Shown: one piece after another, positions 19,692-28,631 of the stretch
How the letters are laid out: each line of letters starts with the position of its first letter
How positions within the stretch are numbered: position 1 is the first letter of the stretch
Source: Serpens sp964410065
GTDB taxonomy: Bacteria; Pseudomonadota; Gammaproteobacteria; Pseudomonadales; Pseudomonadaceae
Length of the DNA stretch: 64,000 bases
Direction of reading: 5' to 3'
Assembly (NCBI GenBank): GCA_964410065.1
Contig: CAYPFO010000013.1
Location: 3,082-67,081 of the forward strand
Notes under the pieces: model-generated
The model's database searches: none
What the model was told of the DNA's origin: nothing
The model's input: only the letters and a program-made list of their open reading frames with translations
Made by a program: the position numbers and the translations under genes

Positions 19692-21179
19692 ATGTTTGAA
19701 TCCGCCGAAATCGGCCACGCCATCGACAAGAAAACCTATGACGCCGCCGAGCCCGCCCTGCGTGAGGCATTGCTGGAAGCCCAGTACGAGTTGCGTCAGC
19801 AGGCACGCTTTCCGGTCATCATTCTGATCAATGGCATCGAAGGCGCCGGCAAGGGCGAAACGGTAAGACTACTCAACGAGTGGATGGACCCGCGCCTGAT
19901 CCGGGTGGAAACCTTCGACATCCAGACCGATGAAGAGCTGGCCCACCCGCCGGAGTGGCGTTACTGGCGGCAGTTGCCGGAAAAGGGCCGGACCGGGATC
20001 TTCTTTGGTAACTGGTACAGCCAGATGCTGCAAAGCCGGGTCAATGGACGGACCAAGGATGCCCAGCTGGATCAGTCCATCAACCGCGCCCTGCGCCTGG
20101 AGCGCATGTTGTGCGACGAAGGCGCGCTGATCTTCAAGTTCTGGTTCCACCTGTCCAAGGATCAGATGCAGGCTCGCCTGAAAAGCCTGGCCGATGACCC
20201 CCTGCATTATTGGCGTCTCAGCCCGCTGGATTGGCAGCAGACGAAGACCTATGACCGTTTCGTTCACCATGGCGAGCGGATTCTGCGCCGCAGCAGTCGC
20301 GATTACGCGCCCTGGTATGTGGTTGAGGGCGTGGACCCTTACTATCGCAGCCTGACCACCGGGCGCATCCTGCTCCAGGGGCTGCAGGCGGCGCTGCAGT
20401 CGGGCCGTGGCGCTACGCCGGCGCCCCATGCCGCGCCCCTGGTGGCCAATCTGAACAATCGCAGCCTGTTGAGCAGCCTGGATCTGACCCAGGCGCTGAG
20501 CAAGGATCAGTACCAGGCTCAACTGGCGACCGAGCAGGCCCGGCTGGCGCACTTGGTGCGCGACAAGCGCATGCGCCGCCATGCGCTGGTTGCGGTCTTC
20601 GAGGGTAACGATGCCGCTGGCAAGGGCGGCGCCATCCGCCGCGTGACCGGCGCGCTCGATCCGCGTCAGTACCGAACCGTGCCGATTGCTGCGCCCAGCG
20701 ATGAAGAGCTCGCCCAGCCGTACCTGTGGCGCTTTTGGCGGCATGTTCCGGCGCGCGGCAAATTCACCATCTTCGACCGCTCCTGGTATGGCCGGGTGCT
20801 GGTCGAGCGGGTCGAGGGCTTTTGCGCGCAAGCCGACTGGCTGCGTGCCTATGGCGAGATCAACGACTTCGAGGAAAGCCTGGTCGAGCACGGTGTGGTA
20901 CTGGTGAAGTTCTGGCTGTCGATCGACAAGGACACCCAGTACCAGCGCTTCAAGGAACGTGAGGCCACGCCATTCAAGCGCTTCAAGATCACCGAGGAAG
21001 ACTGGCGCAACCGCGAACAGTGGGACGCCTATGTCGAGGCGGTGGAGGACATGGTTGACCGCACCAGCACGGAAATCGCCCCCTGGACGCTTGTGGAAGC
21101 CAACGACAAGCGTTTTGCCCGAGTGAAAGTGCTGCGCACGATCAACGACGCGCTGGAAGCTGCCTTCAACAAAAAATAG
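19692..21179 (+). CDS. pap: Polyphosphate:AMP phosphotransferase (two-domain PPK2)
   Basis: The enzyme moves phosphate from polyphosphate onto AMP to make ADP. The 495 residues comprise two PPK2 units: the first with Walker A-type GIEGAGKGETVRLLNEWMDPR, the second with GNDAAGKGGAIRRVTGALDPRQY and the lid/active segment RSWYGRVLVERVEGF. The first copy has FGNWYSQML where the second has RSWYGRVL, a loss of key residues expected in class II PPK2 enzymes, where the C-terminal domain is catalytic. The ATG at 19692 is preceded by CAAGGAATACCCCC. It diverges from mnmC. Confidence 0.92.
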   Translation: MFESAEIGHAIDKKTYDAAEPALREALLEAQYELRQQARFPVIILINGIEGAGKGETVRLLNEWMDPRLIRVETFDIQTDEELAHPPEWRYWRQLPEKGRTGIFFGNWYSQMLQSRVNGRTKDAQLDQSINRALRLERMLCDEGALIFKFWFHLSKDQMQARLKSLADDPLHYWRLSPLDWQQTKTYDRFVHHGERILRRSSRDYAPWYVVEGVDPYYRSLTTGRILLQGLQAALQSGRGATPAPHAAPLVANLNNRSLLSSLDLTQALSKDQYQAQLATEQARLAHLVRDKRMRRHALVAVFEGNDAAGKGGAIRRVTGALDPRQYRTVPIAAPSDEELAQPYLWRFWRHVPARGKFTIFDRSWYGRVLVERVEGFCAQADWLRAYGEINDFEESLVEHGVVLVKFWLSIDKDTQYQRFKEREATPFKRFKITEEDWRNREQWDAYVEAVEDMVDRTSTEIAPWTLVEANDKRFARVKVLRTINDALEAAFNKK

Positions 21180-21203
21180 GCAGCCTCATCTGATAAACGA
21201 GCG

Positions 21204-21563
21204 CTACTCGCGACTGTCCAGCACGGTCTTCAGGTCGTCATAGCCGCCGGCATTGAACACCTGGCGATACCCCAGTCCGGTGAGGGTGTCCTGGGCACTG
21301 GATGAGCGGCTGCCGCTGCGGCAATAGAGGACGATGGGGCTGTCCTTGTCCGGAGCCACGTCCGCGATCTGGGCGGCGATGCGGCTATGTACGATATGCC
21401 GGGCGTCGGGCAGCGCACCGGCGGCGTGTTCGGCGTCGCTGCGGACATCGATCAAGACCGCACCGGGTTGCTCCAGTGCCTGCAAGGCGGAGTGCTGGTC
21501 AACCTCGGCGGACAGCGCCGGCAGGCTGAAGACGAGGGTGGCGGCAAACAGGAAAGGGCGCAT
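21204..21563 (-). CDS. Periplasmic rhodanese-domain protein
   Basis: This 119-residue protein has a clear signal peptide (MRPFLFAATLVFSLPALSA) and a single rhodanese domain with the active-site loop VLYCRSGSRSSSAQDTL; the Cys is the sulfur acceptor. Other family blocks, LIDVRSDAEHAAGALPDARHI and GYRQVFNAGGYDDLK, are present. It should act on sulfur or cyanide/thiol compounds in the periplasm. The ATG at 21563 with GGAG upstream is chosen over an open upstream extension that would bury the signal peptide. Confidence 0.88.
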   Translation of the reverse strand: MRPFLFAATLVFSLPALSAEVDQHSALQALEQPGAVLIDVRSDAEHAAGALPDARHIVHSRIAAQIADVAPDKDSPIVLYCRSGSRSSSAQDTLTGLGYRQVFNAGGYDDLKTVLDSRE

Positions 21564-21649
21564 GGTAGAGGGCTCCGTTTGAGTTTCACCAAGGCTTGAG
21601 GATACGCCGGCGTGATAGCATCGCACGGTTTTTTCGGGTGGAGATCGTC

Positions 21650-22531
21650 ATGCTGGCCGAGTTGTTCGCCATTCTGGCACCGGTGCTGATTGCGGCGGGT
21701 ATCGGCTATGGCTGGGCGCGCAGCGGTCAGGCGTTTCCGACTGCATTTATCGCTCAGCTGACGCTGAATGTGGGCACGCCCTGCTTGGTCCTCTCCGCGC
21801 TGACGCGCACCCGTGTGGAGCCGCAGGCATTTGCAGAAATGGTGCTCGGTTGCGTGCTGGTCACCGTGTTGATGGGCGCGGTCGGCTGGCTGGCCAGCCG
21901 CTTTTGGCGTCAGGACTGGCGGGTACTGGTGCCGGCCTTCCTGTTCTCCAATACCGGCAACCTGGGCCTGCCGATCAGCCTGTACGCTTTCGGGGAACAG
22001 GGTCTGGCGCTGGCTGTGGTGTTTTTCATGGTGCTGTGCGTCAGCCAGTTCAGCCTCGGCGCGTTGCTGGCCGGCGAACGTTCGCCGCGCAAGCTGCTGC
22101 TTAACCCGACCATGCTCAGCGTGACGCTGGCGCTGGTTGTGGTGATCTTCCAAGTGCCGTTGCCGCGCTGGCTGGACAACACGCTGGGACTGATGGCTGG
22201 CATGACCATTCCGCTGATGTTGCTCACCCTGGGCGTGTCGCTGGCCTCGATCCGCGTGCGGCATTTGGGCAACGGTATGCTGCAGGGCGGCCTGCGGGTG
22301 TGCAGCGGCGCGGCGCTGGCCTGGCTGGTGGGCACCTGGCTGGAGCTGCCGCCGTTGACCTTGAACGTGATGATCCTGCAGTCGGCCATGCCGGTGGCCG
22401 TGTTCAATTACCTGTTCGCGGTGCGCGCCAATCGGGCGCCGGAAGAGGTGGCGAGCCTGGTGCTCTGTTCGACGCTGTTGGCGTTTCTGTTCCTGCCGCT
22501 GTTACTGGCCTGGTTGCTGCCAGTCAACTGA
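21650..22531 (+). CDS. Auxin-efflux-carrier (AEC) family transporter
   Basis: A 293-residue membrane protein starting MLAELFAILAPVLIAAGIGYGWARSG, with the AEC blocks TLNVGTPCLVLSAL, FLFSNTGNLGLPISLYAFGE and, in the second half, LGLMAGMTIPLMLLTLGVSLASI. The bacterial family moves organic acids or amino acids; the substrate here is unknown. The ATG at 21650 follows GGAGATCGTC. A 32-codon gene on the other strand overlaps its last 8 bp. Confidence 0.88.
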   Translation: MLAELFAILAPVLIAAGIGYGWARSGQAFPTAFIAQLTLNVGTPCLVLSALTRTRVEPQAFAEMVLGCVLVTVLMGAVGWLASRFWRQDWRVLVPAFLFSNTGNLGLPISLYAFGEQGLALAVVFFMVLCVSQFSLGALLAGERSPRKLLLNPTMLSVTLALVVVIFQVPLPRWLDNTLGLMAGMTIPLMLLTLGVSLASIRVRHLGNGMLQGGLRVCSGAALAWLVGTWLELPPLTLNVMILQSAMPVAVFNYLFAVRANRAPEEVASLVLCSTLLAFLFLPLLLAWLLPVN

Positions 22532-22622
22532 CCAAATGAGGCAGGTTGGGCAGAATCAGTACCAAGGCGACCGCACACACGATCCAGCCGGCCTGGCGTA
22601 TTTTCTTCGGCTCTTTGTGCAT
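22524..22622 (-). CDS. Small single-helix membrane protein (32 aa)
   Basis: The ATG at 22622 is preceded by AAGGAATAAAACC, a good Shine-Dalgarno. The product starts MHKEPKKIRQAGWIV, a basic N-terminus, followed by a hydrophobic run (VCAVALVLILPNL) and ends PHLVS. This is the layout of a small inner-membrane protein with the N-terminus in the cytoplasm. Its stop overlaps the last 8 bp of the convergent AEC gene. I do not recognise a named family. Translation is supported by the ribosome site and by a composition unlike random GC-rich sequence. Confidence 0.55.
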   Translation of the reverse strand: MHKEPKKIRQAGWIVCAVALVLILPNLPHLVS

Positions 22623-22926
22623 GGTTTTATTCCTTCTTTTTGTTGTTGGGCTTCGCAGGGCCTTGTTGATTGACTCTATCTTGGCCCCCGCGTTCTGTTA
22701 GATCCCTTGGTTCTCAGTCCAGAGCCTGCGCAGAGCGCAGGCTTCTCAGCCTTCGTAAAGGCTTGCGACAGACGTGTTGTCCGGCCAGCCGCCACGCTGC
22801 GCCATTCGTCTGAGCGCAGGCGTCAACGCAGCTGAGCGTATCGGTCATTGCCGACTGTTTTGCCCGGTCTAAGGTAACAGGCGAACCGGAATTCCGGATG
22901 CCAGAACAATGACAAGAGACCAGGCC
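22623..22926. other. 304-bp gap between small membrane ORF and thiolase
   Basis: No convincing gene. It holds an 8-bp hairpin (AGCCTGCG at 22723–22730 with CGCAGGCT at 22736–22743) and a perfect 12-bp palindrome CCGGAATTCCGG at 22886–22897, 30 bp before the thiolase start. The palindrome might be an operator for the beta-oxidation operon, but it does not match the PsrA consensus I know. Confidence 0.4.
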
Positions 22927-24132
22927 ATGAGCGAAGCATTGATATTCGACGCGGTGCGTACGCCGCGCGGCAAAGGCAAACAGGACGGCGCGCTGCACAG
23001 CGTCAAACCGGTCAATCTGATTGCCGGGCTGCTGCGGGCCATGGAGCAGCGCAACCGGTTGGATACCGCCCAGGTGGACGACCTGGTGCTGGGTTGCGTG
23101 ACCCCGGTGGGCGATCAGGGCGCCGATATCGCCAAGACGGCGGCCTTGGTGGCCGGCTGGGATGAGCAAGTCGCGGGCATGCAGCTCAACCGCTTTTGCG
23201 CCTCGGGACTGGAGGCGGTCAACCTCGGTGCGATGAAAGTGCGCTCCGGCTTCGAGGACCTGGTGGTGGTCGGCGGCGTGGAGTCCATGTCCCGTGTGCC
23301 CATGGGCTCGGACGGCGGTGCCTGGGCACTTGACCCGGAAACCAACCTGAGCACGCACTTCGTGCCGCAGGGCATCGGCGCCGATCTGATCGCCACCCTG
23401 GAGGGCTTCTCCCGTCAGGACGTCGATGCCTTCGCCTTGCGCTCCCAGCAGAAAGCCGCGTTGGCGCGTGCCGAAGGGCTGTTCGCCAAATCCCTGGTGC
23501 CAGTGGTCGACCAGAATGGCGTGGTGCTGCTCGACCATGACGAGTTCATTCGTCCGCAAACCACCCTGGAAGGCCTCGGCGCCCTCAAGTCGAGCTTCGA
23601 GATGATGGGCTCGCTGGGCTTCGATGCCACGGCGCTGCGCAAGTACAGCCAGGTCGAGCGCATCAACCACGTGCATACGCCGGGCAATAGCTCGGGCATC
23701 GTCGATGGCGCCGCGTTGATGCTCATCGGCTCGGCGGCCAAGGGCCGTGAGCTGGGTCTGACGCCGCGCGGGCGCATTGTCGCCACGGCGGTCACCGGCA
23801 GCGACCCGACCATCATGCTCACCGGCCCGGGGCCGGCCACCCGCAAGGCGCTGGCCAAGGCTGGGCTGTCGGTGGGCGATATCGACCTGTTCGAAGTCAA
23901 CGAAGCCTTTGCCTCAGTGGTGATGAAGTTCATGAAGGACATGGGCGTGCCGGAGGACAAGGTCAACGTCAATGGCGGCGCCATTGCCATGGGCCACCCG
24001 CTGGGCGCCACCGGCTGCATGATCCTCGGCACCCTGCTCGACGAGTTGGAGCGGCGCAATCAGCGCTACGGCCTGGCCACCCTGTGTGTGGGCGGCGGCA
24101 TGGGCATCGCAACCATCATCGAACGACTGTGA
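22927..24132 (+). CDS. Acetyl-CoA C-acyltransferase (thiolase)
   Basis: The last step of beta-oxidation: thiolytic cleavage of 3-ketoacyl-CoA. The 401-residue protein has the acyl-binding Cys in QLNRFCASGLEAVN, the His in NGGAIAMGHPLGATGCM, and the C-terminal proton-exchange Cys in TLCVGGGMG. It is the first gene of a pair with the 3-hydroxyacyl-CoA dehydrogenase, 16 bp downstream, which supplies its substrate. The start is taken at the ATG at 22927 (MSEALIFDAVRTPRG); an in-frame ATG at 22909 adds six residues and cannot be excluded. Confidence 0.93.
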   Translation: MSEALIFDAVRTPRGKGKQDGALHSVKPVNLIAGLLRAMEQRNRLDTAQVDDLVLGCVTPVGDQGADIAKTAALVAGWDEQVAGMQLNRFCASGLEAVNLGAMKVRSGFEDLVVVGGVESMSRVPMGSDGGAWALDPETNLSTHFVPQGIGADLIATLEGFSRQDVDAFALRSQQKAALARAEGLFAKSLVPVVDQNGVVLLDHDEFIRPQTTLEGLGALKSSFEMMGSLGFDATALRKYSQVERINHVHTPGNSSGIVDGAALMLIGSAAKGRELGLTPRGRIVATAVTGSDPTIMLTGPGPATRKALAKAGLSVGDIDLFEVNEAFASVVMKFMKDMGVPEDKVNVNGGAIAMGHPLGATGCMILGTLLDELERRNQRYGLATLCVGGGMGIATIIERL

Positions 24133-24148
24133 GGCGGAGAGAAGAACA

Positions 24149-26293
24149 ATGACTGACGCCATTCGCTACGAAAAAGGCCCGGACAACATCGTCGTCCTGA
24201 CCCTGGATATGCCGGGCCAGAGCGCCAACACCATGAACGCCACCTACCGTGAGGCGATGGGCCGCACGGTGACCCGCCTGGAAGCGGAAAAAGATGAGAT
24301 TGCCGGCGTGATCCTGACCTCGGCGAAAAAGACCTTCTTCGCCGGCGGCGATCTCAATGAGCTGATCCAGGTCACCCGCGATGACGCGCCAGCGTTTTAC
24401 CAGATGGTGCTGAACATCAAGAGCCAGCTACGGCGGCTGGAAACCCTGGGCAAGCCGGTGGTCGCCGCAATCAATGGCGCAGCGCTGGGCGGCGGCTGGG
24501 AAATCTGCCTGGCCTGCCATCACCGCATCGCCCTGGACGATGCGCGTATCCAGCTTGGGCTGCCGGAAGTGACCCTCGGCCTGCTGCCGGGCGGCGGCGG
24601 TATCGTGCGCAGCGTGCGCTTGCTGGGCATCGAGAAGGCGCTGCCGTATCTGGCTGAAGGCAAGAAGCTGCGCCCACAGGAAGCGCTCAAGGCCGGGCTG
24701 CTGCATGAGCTGGCGGCCACGCCTGACGAGTTGCTGGCCAAGGCGCGGCAATGGATTCTGGCCAATCCCGCCGCCGTGCAGCTGTGGGACGTGAAGGGTT
24801 ACAAGATTCCCGGCGGCACCCCCTCCACGCCTGCCGTGGCGCAGATGCTGGCCATCGCGCCCAGCGTGTTGCGTGACAAGACCAAGGGCTGTTTCCCGGC
24901 GCCGGAGAAGATCCTCTGCGCGGCGGTGGAAGGCGCCCAGGTGAATTTCGAGACCGCGCAGCTGATTGAGGCGCGCTACTTCACCGAGCTGGTCATCGGG
25001 CAGGTGGCAAAGAACATGATCGGCACCTTCTGGTTCCAGCTCAATGAGATCAACGCCGGTCGCTCGCGTCCGCAGGGTTTCCCCACCTATGCAACGCAAA
25101 AGGTCGGTGTGCTCGGCGCTGGCATGATGGGCGCCGGCATTGCTTATGTGTCGGCCATGGCCGGCATCGAGGTGGTGCTCAAGGATGTCTCGCTGGAGTC
25201 GGCCGAGAAAGGCAAGGCCTATTCGACCGCCCTGCTGGATAAGAAGGTGTCTCGTGGCCAACTGAGCGCAGAAAAGCGCGACGCCATCCTCTCGCGCATC
25301 ACCCCGAGCGTCGACGATGCTGATTTCGCCGAGTGCGACCTGATCATCGAAGCGGTCTTCGAGGATCGTGCGCTGAAAGGTAAAGTGACCGCCGCCGCTG
25401 AAGCCTGCGCGCTGCCGGAGGCGTTGATTGCTTCCAATACCTCAACCTTGCCGATCACCGGCCTGGCCCGCGCCGTGCAGCATCCGGAAAAATTCATCGG
25501 CCTGCATTTCTTCAGCCCGGTGGACAAGATGCCGCTGGTGGAAATCATCCGCGGCGAGCAGACCGGTGACGAAGCCCTGGCGCGGGCCTTCGACTACGTA
25601 CTGCAGATCAACAAGACGCCGATTGTCGTCCATGACAGCCGCGGCTTCTTCACCTCGCGCGTGTTCGGTACGTTCACCAATGAAGGCATCGCCATGCTCG
25701 GCGAGGGCGTGTCGGCGGCGATGATCGAGAACCAGGCCCGTCAGGCGGGCATGCCGGTCGGTCCGCTGGCGATCTCTGATGAAGTGTCGATGAGCCTGAT
25801 GGAGCATATTCGCCGGCAGGCAGTCAGTGACCTGGCTGCCGAAGGCAAGACGGCTCCCGAGCACCCGGCATTCGCGGTGATCGACTTGATGCTCAACGAG
25901 TACCAGCGTCCCGGCAAGGCGGCCGGTGGCGGATTTTACGACTACCCACAAGGGGGCAAGAAACATCTGTGGCCCGAGCTCAAGGCGCGCTTCGAAAAAG
26001 CCGGGGCACAGATCTCACCCCAGGATGTGCGCGATCGTCTGCTGTTCATCCAGGCCATAGAGACCGTGCGTTGTGTGGAGGAGGGCGTATTGCGCTCCAC
26101 CGCCGACGCCAACATCGGTTCGGTGTTCGGCATCGGTTTTGCGGCCTGGAGCGGTGGTGCCTTGCAGTTCATCAACCAGTACGGCCTGGCCGACTTCATC
26201 GCCCGTGCTCAGTACCTGACGGAGCAGTACGGCGAACGTTTCTCGCCGCCGGCGTTGCTGCTGGAGAAGGCGGCGCGAGGGGAAACGTTTTAG
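24149..26293 (+). CDS. Multifunctional enoyl-CoA hydratase / 3-hydroxyacyl-CoA dehydrogenase (FadJ/FadB-like)
   Basis: The 714-residue protein fuses a crotonase domain (residues about 1–300; FFAGGDLNELI and AALGGGWEICLACHHRIALDD form the oxyanion hole) with an NAD-dependent 3-hydroxyacyl-CoA dehydrogenase (VGVLGAGMMGAGIAYVSAMAG Rossmann motif; FIGLHFFSPVDKMPLVEII with the catalytic His). It performs hydration and oxidation before the thiolase encoded just upstream. The ATG at 24149 follows GGCGGAGAGAAGAACA. Whether the main substrate is medium-, long- or branched-chain cannot be told from sequence. Confidence 0.93.
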   Translation: MTDAIRYEKGPDNIVVLTLDMPGQSANTMNATYREAMGRTVTRLEAEKDEIAGVILTSAKKTFFAGGDLNELIQVTRDDAPAFYQMVLNIKSQLRRLETLGKPVVAAINGAALGGGWEICLACHHRIALDDARIQLGLPEVTLGLLPGGGGIVRSVRLLGIEKALPYLAEGKKLRPQEALKAGLLHELAATPDELLAKARQWILANPAAVQLWDVKGYKIPGGTPSTPAVAQMLAIAPSVLRDKTKGCFPAPEKILCAAVEGAQVNFETAQLIEARYFTELVIGQVAKNMIGTFWFQLNEINAGRSRPQGFPTYATQKVGVLGAGMMGAGIAYVSAMAGIEVVLKDVSLESAEKGKAYSTALLDKKVSRGQLSAEKRDAILSRITPSVDDADFAECDLIIEAVFEDRALKGKVTAAAEACALPEALIASNTSTLPITGLARAVQHPEKFIGLHFFSPVDKMPLVEIIRGEQTGDEALARAFDYVLQINKTPIVVHDSRGFFTSRVFGTFTNEGIAMLGEGVSAAMIENQARQAGMPVGPLAISDEVSMSLMEHIRRQAVSDLAAEGKTAPEHPAFAVIDLMLNEYQRPGKAAGGGFYDYPQGGKKHLWPELKARFEKAGAQISPQDVRDRLLFIQAIETVRCVEEGVLRSTADANIGSVFGIGFAAWSGGALQFINQYGLADFIARAQYLTEQYGERFSPPALLLEKAARGETF

Positions 26294-26303
26294 TGCAGGA
26301 CCT

Positions 26304-26334
26304 CGCGGGTGCCGACAGTGTGTCGGCATCCGCG
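26304..26334 (+). terminator. Hairpin after the beta-oxidation operon
   Basis: CGCGGGTGCCGAC, loop AGTGT, GTCGGCATCCGCG forms a 13-bp stem with one wobble, starting 11 bp after the dehydrogenase stop. There is no T-run. The inner GCCGAC...GTCGGC is the same unit as the REP arms at 2053–2180, so this is a REP-type hairpin that may act as an mRNA 3' end. Confidence 0.5.
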
Positions 26335-26344
26335 GTGCTGGTTT

Positions 26345-26368
26345 GCCGATGTGAAATCGGCCCCTACA
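26345..26368 (+). repeat. REP arm, same family as 2053–2180
   Basis: GCCGATGTGAAATCGGC followed by CCCTACA repeats the arm at 2053 with few changes and folds as a 6-bp stem with a 5-nt loop. It follows the hairpin at 26304–26334 with 10 bp between them, so together they form a tight REP pair. Confidence 0.6.
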
Positions 26369-26381
26369 TGATGGCTGTCGC

Positions 26382-26747
26382 TTAGGCGAAGCGCTCTTCC
26401 AGCCAGGCAATGATTGCCTTGGATTCATACAGCCAGGAAACCTGGCCATTTTCTTCAATACGCAGGCAGGGCACCTGGATCTTGCCGCCCTGGGTTTCCA
26501 GTTCCTGGCGGGCCTGGGCGTCGTTCTTGGCATCGCGCAGGGCGACTGGCAAGTTCAGCCGATGCAGTGCACGCCGCGTCTTCACACAAAACGGGCAGCC
26601 GTGAAACTGATAAAGCGCCAGGTTGGCTGTGCGTGCCTCGACCTCGGCTTGCGCCTCCGCGCTGCGCTGCATTTTTTTCGGGCGGGTGACGAAATCAATA
26701 AAAACGATCAGTTGGCCCAAGCCAACCCGTAAGGCCTTGATAAGCAC
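26382..26747 (-). CDS. Glutaredoxin/GST-N-like thioredoxin-fold protein
   Basis: The 121-residue product has an N-terminal hydrophobic stretch (IKALRVGLGQLIVFIDFV) then a glutaredoxin domain with the CxxC motif LYQFHGCPFCVKTRRAL, the cis-Pro loop GGKIQVPCLRI and the end SKAIIAWLEERF typical of GST N-terminal folds. It may be a membrane-tethered glutathione-dependent oxidoreductase. The substrate is unknown. It is transcribed towards the beta-oxidation operon. Confidence 0.85.
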   Translation of the reverse strand: MLIKALRVGLGQLIVFIDFVTRPKKMQRSAEAQAEVEARTANLALYQFHGCPFCVKTRRALHRLNLPVALRDAKNDAQARQELETQGGKIQVPCLRIEENGQVSWLYESKAIIAWLEERFA

Positions 26748-26887
26748 AGTCAGGCTCCAGAATAGAAAAGGTCGCGCAGTGTAGCCGATTGACGGCTGTG
26801 TCTGGCAGGCACGGGCTATTCCTCACCACGCACGGGCTATGGTAAGAATGAGCAACCGTTCCATACCTTTACGTTTTTGGAAATCCC

Positions 26888-27634
26888 ATGTCGTTGCGTA
26901 TCTGCATTCTGGAAACCGATCACCTGCGCCCCGAGTTCGTCGAGCAGTACACCGGCTATGGCCATATGTTCGAACGGTTATTCGCTAACCAACCGATTGC
27001 TGCGCAGTTTGAAATTTTTAACGTGGTTGAGGGCCATTACCCGGCCGATGACCAGCGTTATGACGCCTATCTGGTTACCGGCAGCAAGGCGGACTCGTTC
27101 GGCAGCGATCCGTGGATCCAGACACTCAAGACTTACCTGCTAGAGCGTTACCAGAACGGCGACAAGCTGCTGGGCATCTGCTTCGGCCATCAGTTGCTGG
27201 CATTGCTGCTGGGTGGCCAGAGCGAACGCGCAGGCCAGGGCTGGGGCGTGGGCTTGCACCGTTACAGCCTGCAGGAACAACTGGAGTGGATGCAGCCGGC
27301 GCTGGATCAACTGACCTTGCTGATCAGCCATCAGGACCAGGTCACCCGCGCACCGGAAAACGCCACGGTGCTGGCCTCCAGCGAGTTCTGCCCGATTGCC
27401 GCGTTCCGCATCGAAGACCGCGTCTTGTGCTTCCAGGGGCATCCAGAGTTCGTGCCCGATTATTCCCGGGCATTGCTCGATGTGCGCCAGCAAACCCTGG
27501 GCGAGACGCTCTATCAAAATGCCTTGCAAAGCCTCGATCTGCCGCATCACGGCAGTGTGGTGGGCGAGTGGATGCTGCGCTTTATCGCCCAGGGGCGCGA
27601 ATCGAAAAGCCCTGCGTTAACTGCAAAGGGGTGA
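26888..27634 (+). CDS. Class I glutamine amidotransferase-like protein
   Basis: This 248-residue protein looks like the GMP-synthase-type GATase family: catalytic Cys in LLGICFGHQLLALLLGG, and the His/Glu pair in CFQGHPEFVPDY. Such free-standing proteins may deliver ammonia to a partner or hydrolyse gamma-glutamyl compounds (as PuuD relatives do). No partner synthase is adjacent, so its target is unknown. The start MSLRICILETDHL at 26888 follows TTTTGGAAATCCC. Confidence 0.85.
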   Translation: MSLRICILETDHLRPEFVEQYTGYGHMFERLFANQPIAAQFEIFNVVEGHYPADDQRYDAYLVTGSKADSFGSDPWIQTLKTYLLERYQNGDKLLGICFGHQLLALLLGGQSERAGQGWGVGLHRYSLQEQLEWMQPALDQLTLLISHQDQVTRAPENATVLASSEFCPIAAFRIEDRVLCFQGHPEFVPDYSRALLDVRQQTLGETLYQNALQSLDLPHHGSVVGEWMLRFIAQGRESKSPALTAKG

Positions 27635-27717
27635 TGCCGTCGGATGGGTTGAGGCGGGGGGCTTTTAACTCACCCGGTTGCGTCGCGCCGATACCCATCA
27701 ATGCCCACTCACGCAGA

Positions 27718-27746
27718 GGGTATCTCTGCACTCAACACCATCCTAC
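27718..27746 (+). repeat. Dispersed repeat, copy A
   Basis: GGGTATCTCTGCACTCAACACCATCCTAC matches the sequence at 38590–38618 in 24 of 29 positions. It lies in the 162-bp convergent gap between the GATase and the acyltransferase. GATACCCATC at 27691 and GATGGGTTGAG at 27643 nearby look like inverted partial copies. Confidence 0.5.
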
Positions 27747-27796
27747 CGGCGCGGCTGTATGCAGACGTCTGAAGAGATGCTGGATACACAGTCAGC

Positions 27797-28540
27797 TTAA
27801 AGCGGCTGCGCCGCGGCCAAGCGTTGCTCCAATTCCTCATTCAGCTCATCGATGCACGCTTGCATGCGGGTGCGGCAGTGCTCGATCAGCGCCGGCATAT
27901 CTTCCAGGCTCAAACCCGCGGTGGGGATGGCCGGCAGTGCGCGGACGCGTACCTGTCCACTGTCCCAGCGATTCAGATTCAGTGTTTGGGTGTAGCGGCT
28001 GACGCACACCGGCACGATCGGAGCCCCGGCGGCGATGGCCATCTGAAATGCCCCTTTCTTGAACGGCAACAGCTCCGGTCCGGCATTGCGCGTACCTTCC
28101 GGAAACACCCAGATCGACGTCTGGCGCTTTTGCAGGGTTTCGGTGGTGGTAAGCATGGTCTGCCTGGCCTTGCGGGCATTGCTGCGATCAATCAGGACAT
28201 TGCCGGCCAGCCAGTAAAGCTGGCCGAACACCGGAATCCATTTCAGACTTTTCTTGCCCAGGCTCACGGTGCGTGAGGGGACCACGCCGCCGAGGACGAA
28301 TAGATCGTAATTGGACTGGTGATTGGCAATGATCACGCAGGCCTGCGTTTGAGCGTCCAGATGCTCCAGCTCGGTCTCGACATTGATGCGCAGCAACCAT
28401 TGGCTCGGGGCCGCGAACAAACGGGCGCACAGAGACGTATTGTTGGGATTGAAGGGGCGGAGCACGCCGAGCAGCGCGCCAAGACAACTGGCAATAACGG
28501 AATACACGCTCAGCAACAACAGGCGCAGAACGGACAGCAT
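27797..28540 (-). CDS. plsC: 1-acyl-sn-glycerol-3-phosphate acyltransferase
   Basis: A PlsC-type enzyme that acylates lysophosphatidic acid to phosphatidic acid at the inner membrane. The 247-residue product has an N-terminal membrane helix (VLRLLLLSVYSVIASCLGALLGVL), the catalytic HxxxxD in IIANHQSNYDLFVLGG, and the acyl-acceptor motif FPEGTRNAGPELLPFKKGAF. VPVCVSRY completes the four PlsC blocks. Pseudomonads have more than one paralog, so the symbol marks the family. Confidence 0.88.
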   Translation of the reverse strand: MLSVLRLLLLSVYSVIASCLGALLGVLRPFNPNNTSLCARLFAAPSQWLLRINVETELEHLDAQTQACVIIANHQSNYDLFVLGGVVPSRTVSLGKKSLKWIPVFGQLYWLAGNVLIDRSNARKARQTMLTTTETLQKRQTSIWVFPEGTRNAGPELLPFKKGAFQMAIAAGAPIVPVCVSRYTQTLNLNRWDSGQVRVRALPAIPTAGLSLEDMPALIEHCRTRMQACIDELNEELEQRLAAAQPL

Positions 28541-28631
28541 GGCAGAATCTCCAGCAAAGGGACGTTGAGTGTACGAACGTCCACTTTGCTCGGCAATCTA
28601 CTCGGCTATGCAGGTAGTCTTTAACGGTCTG

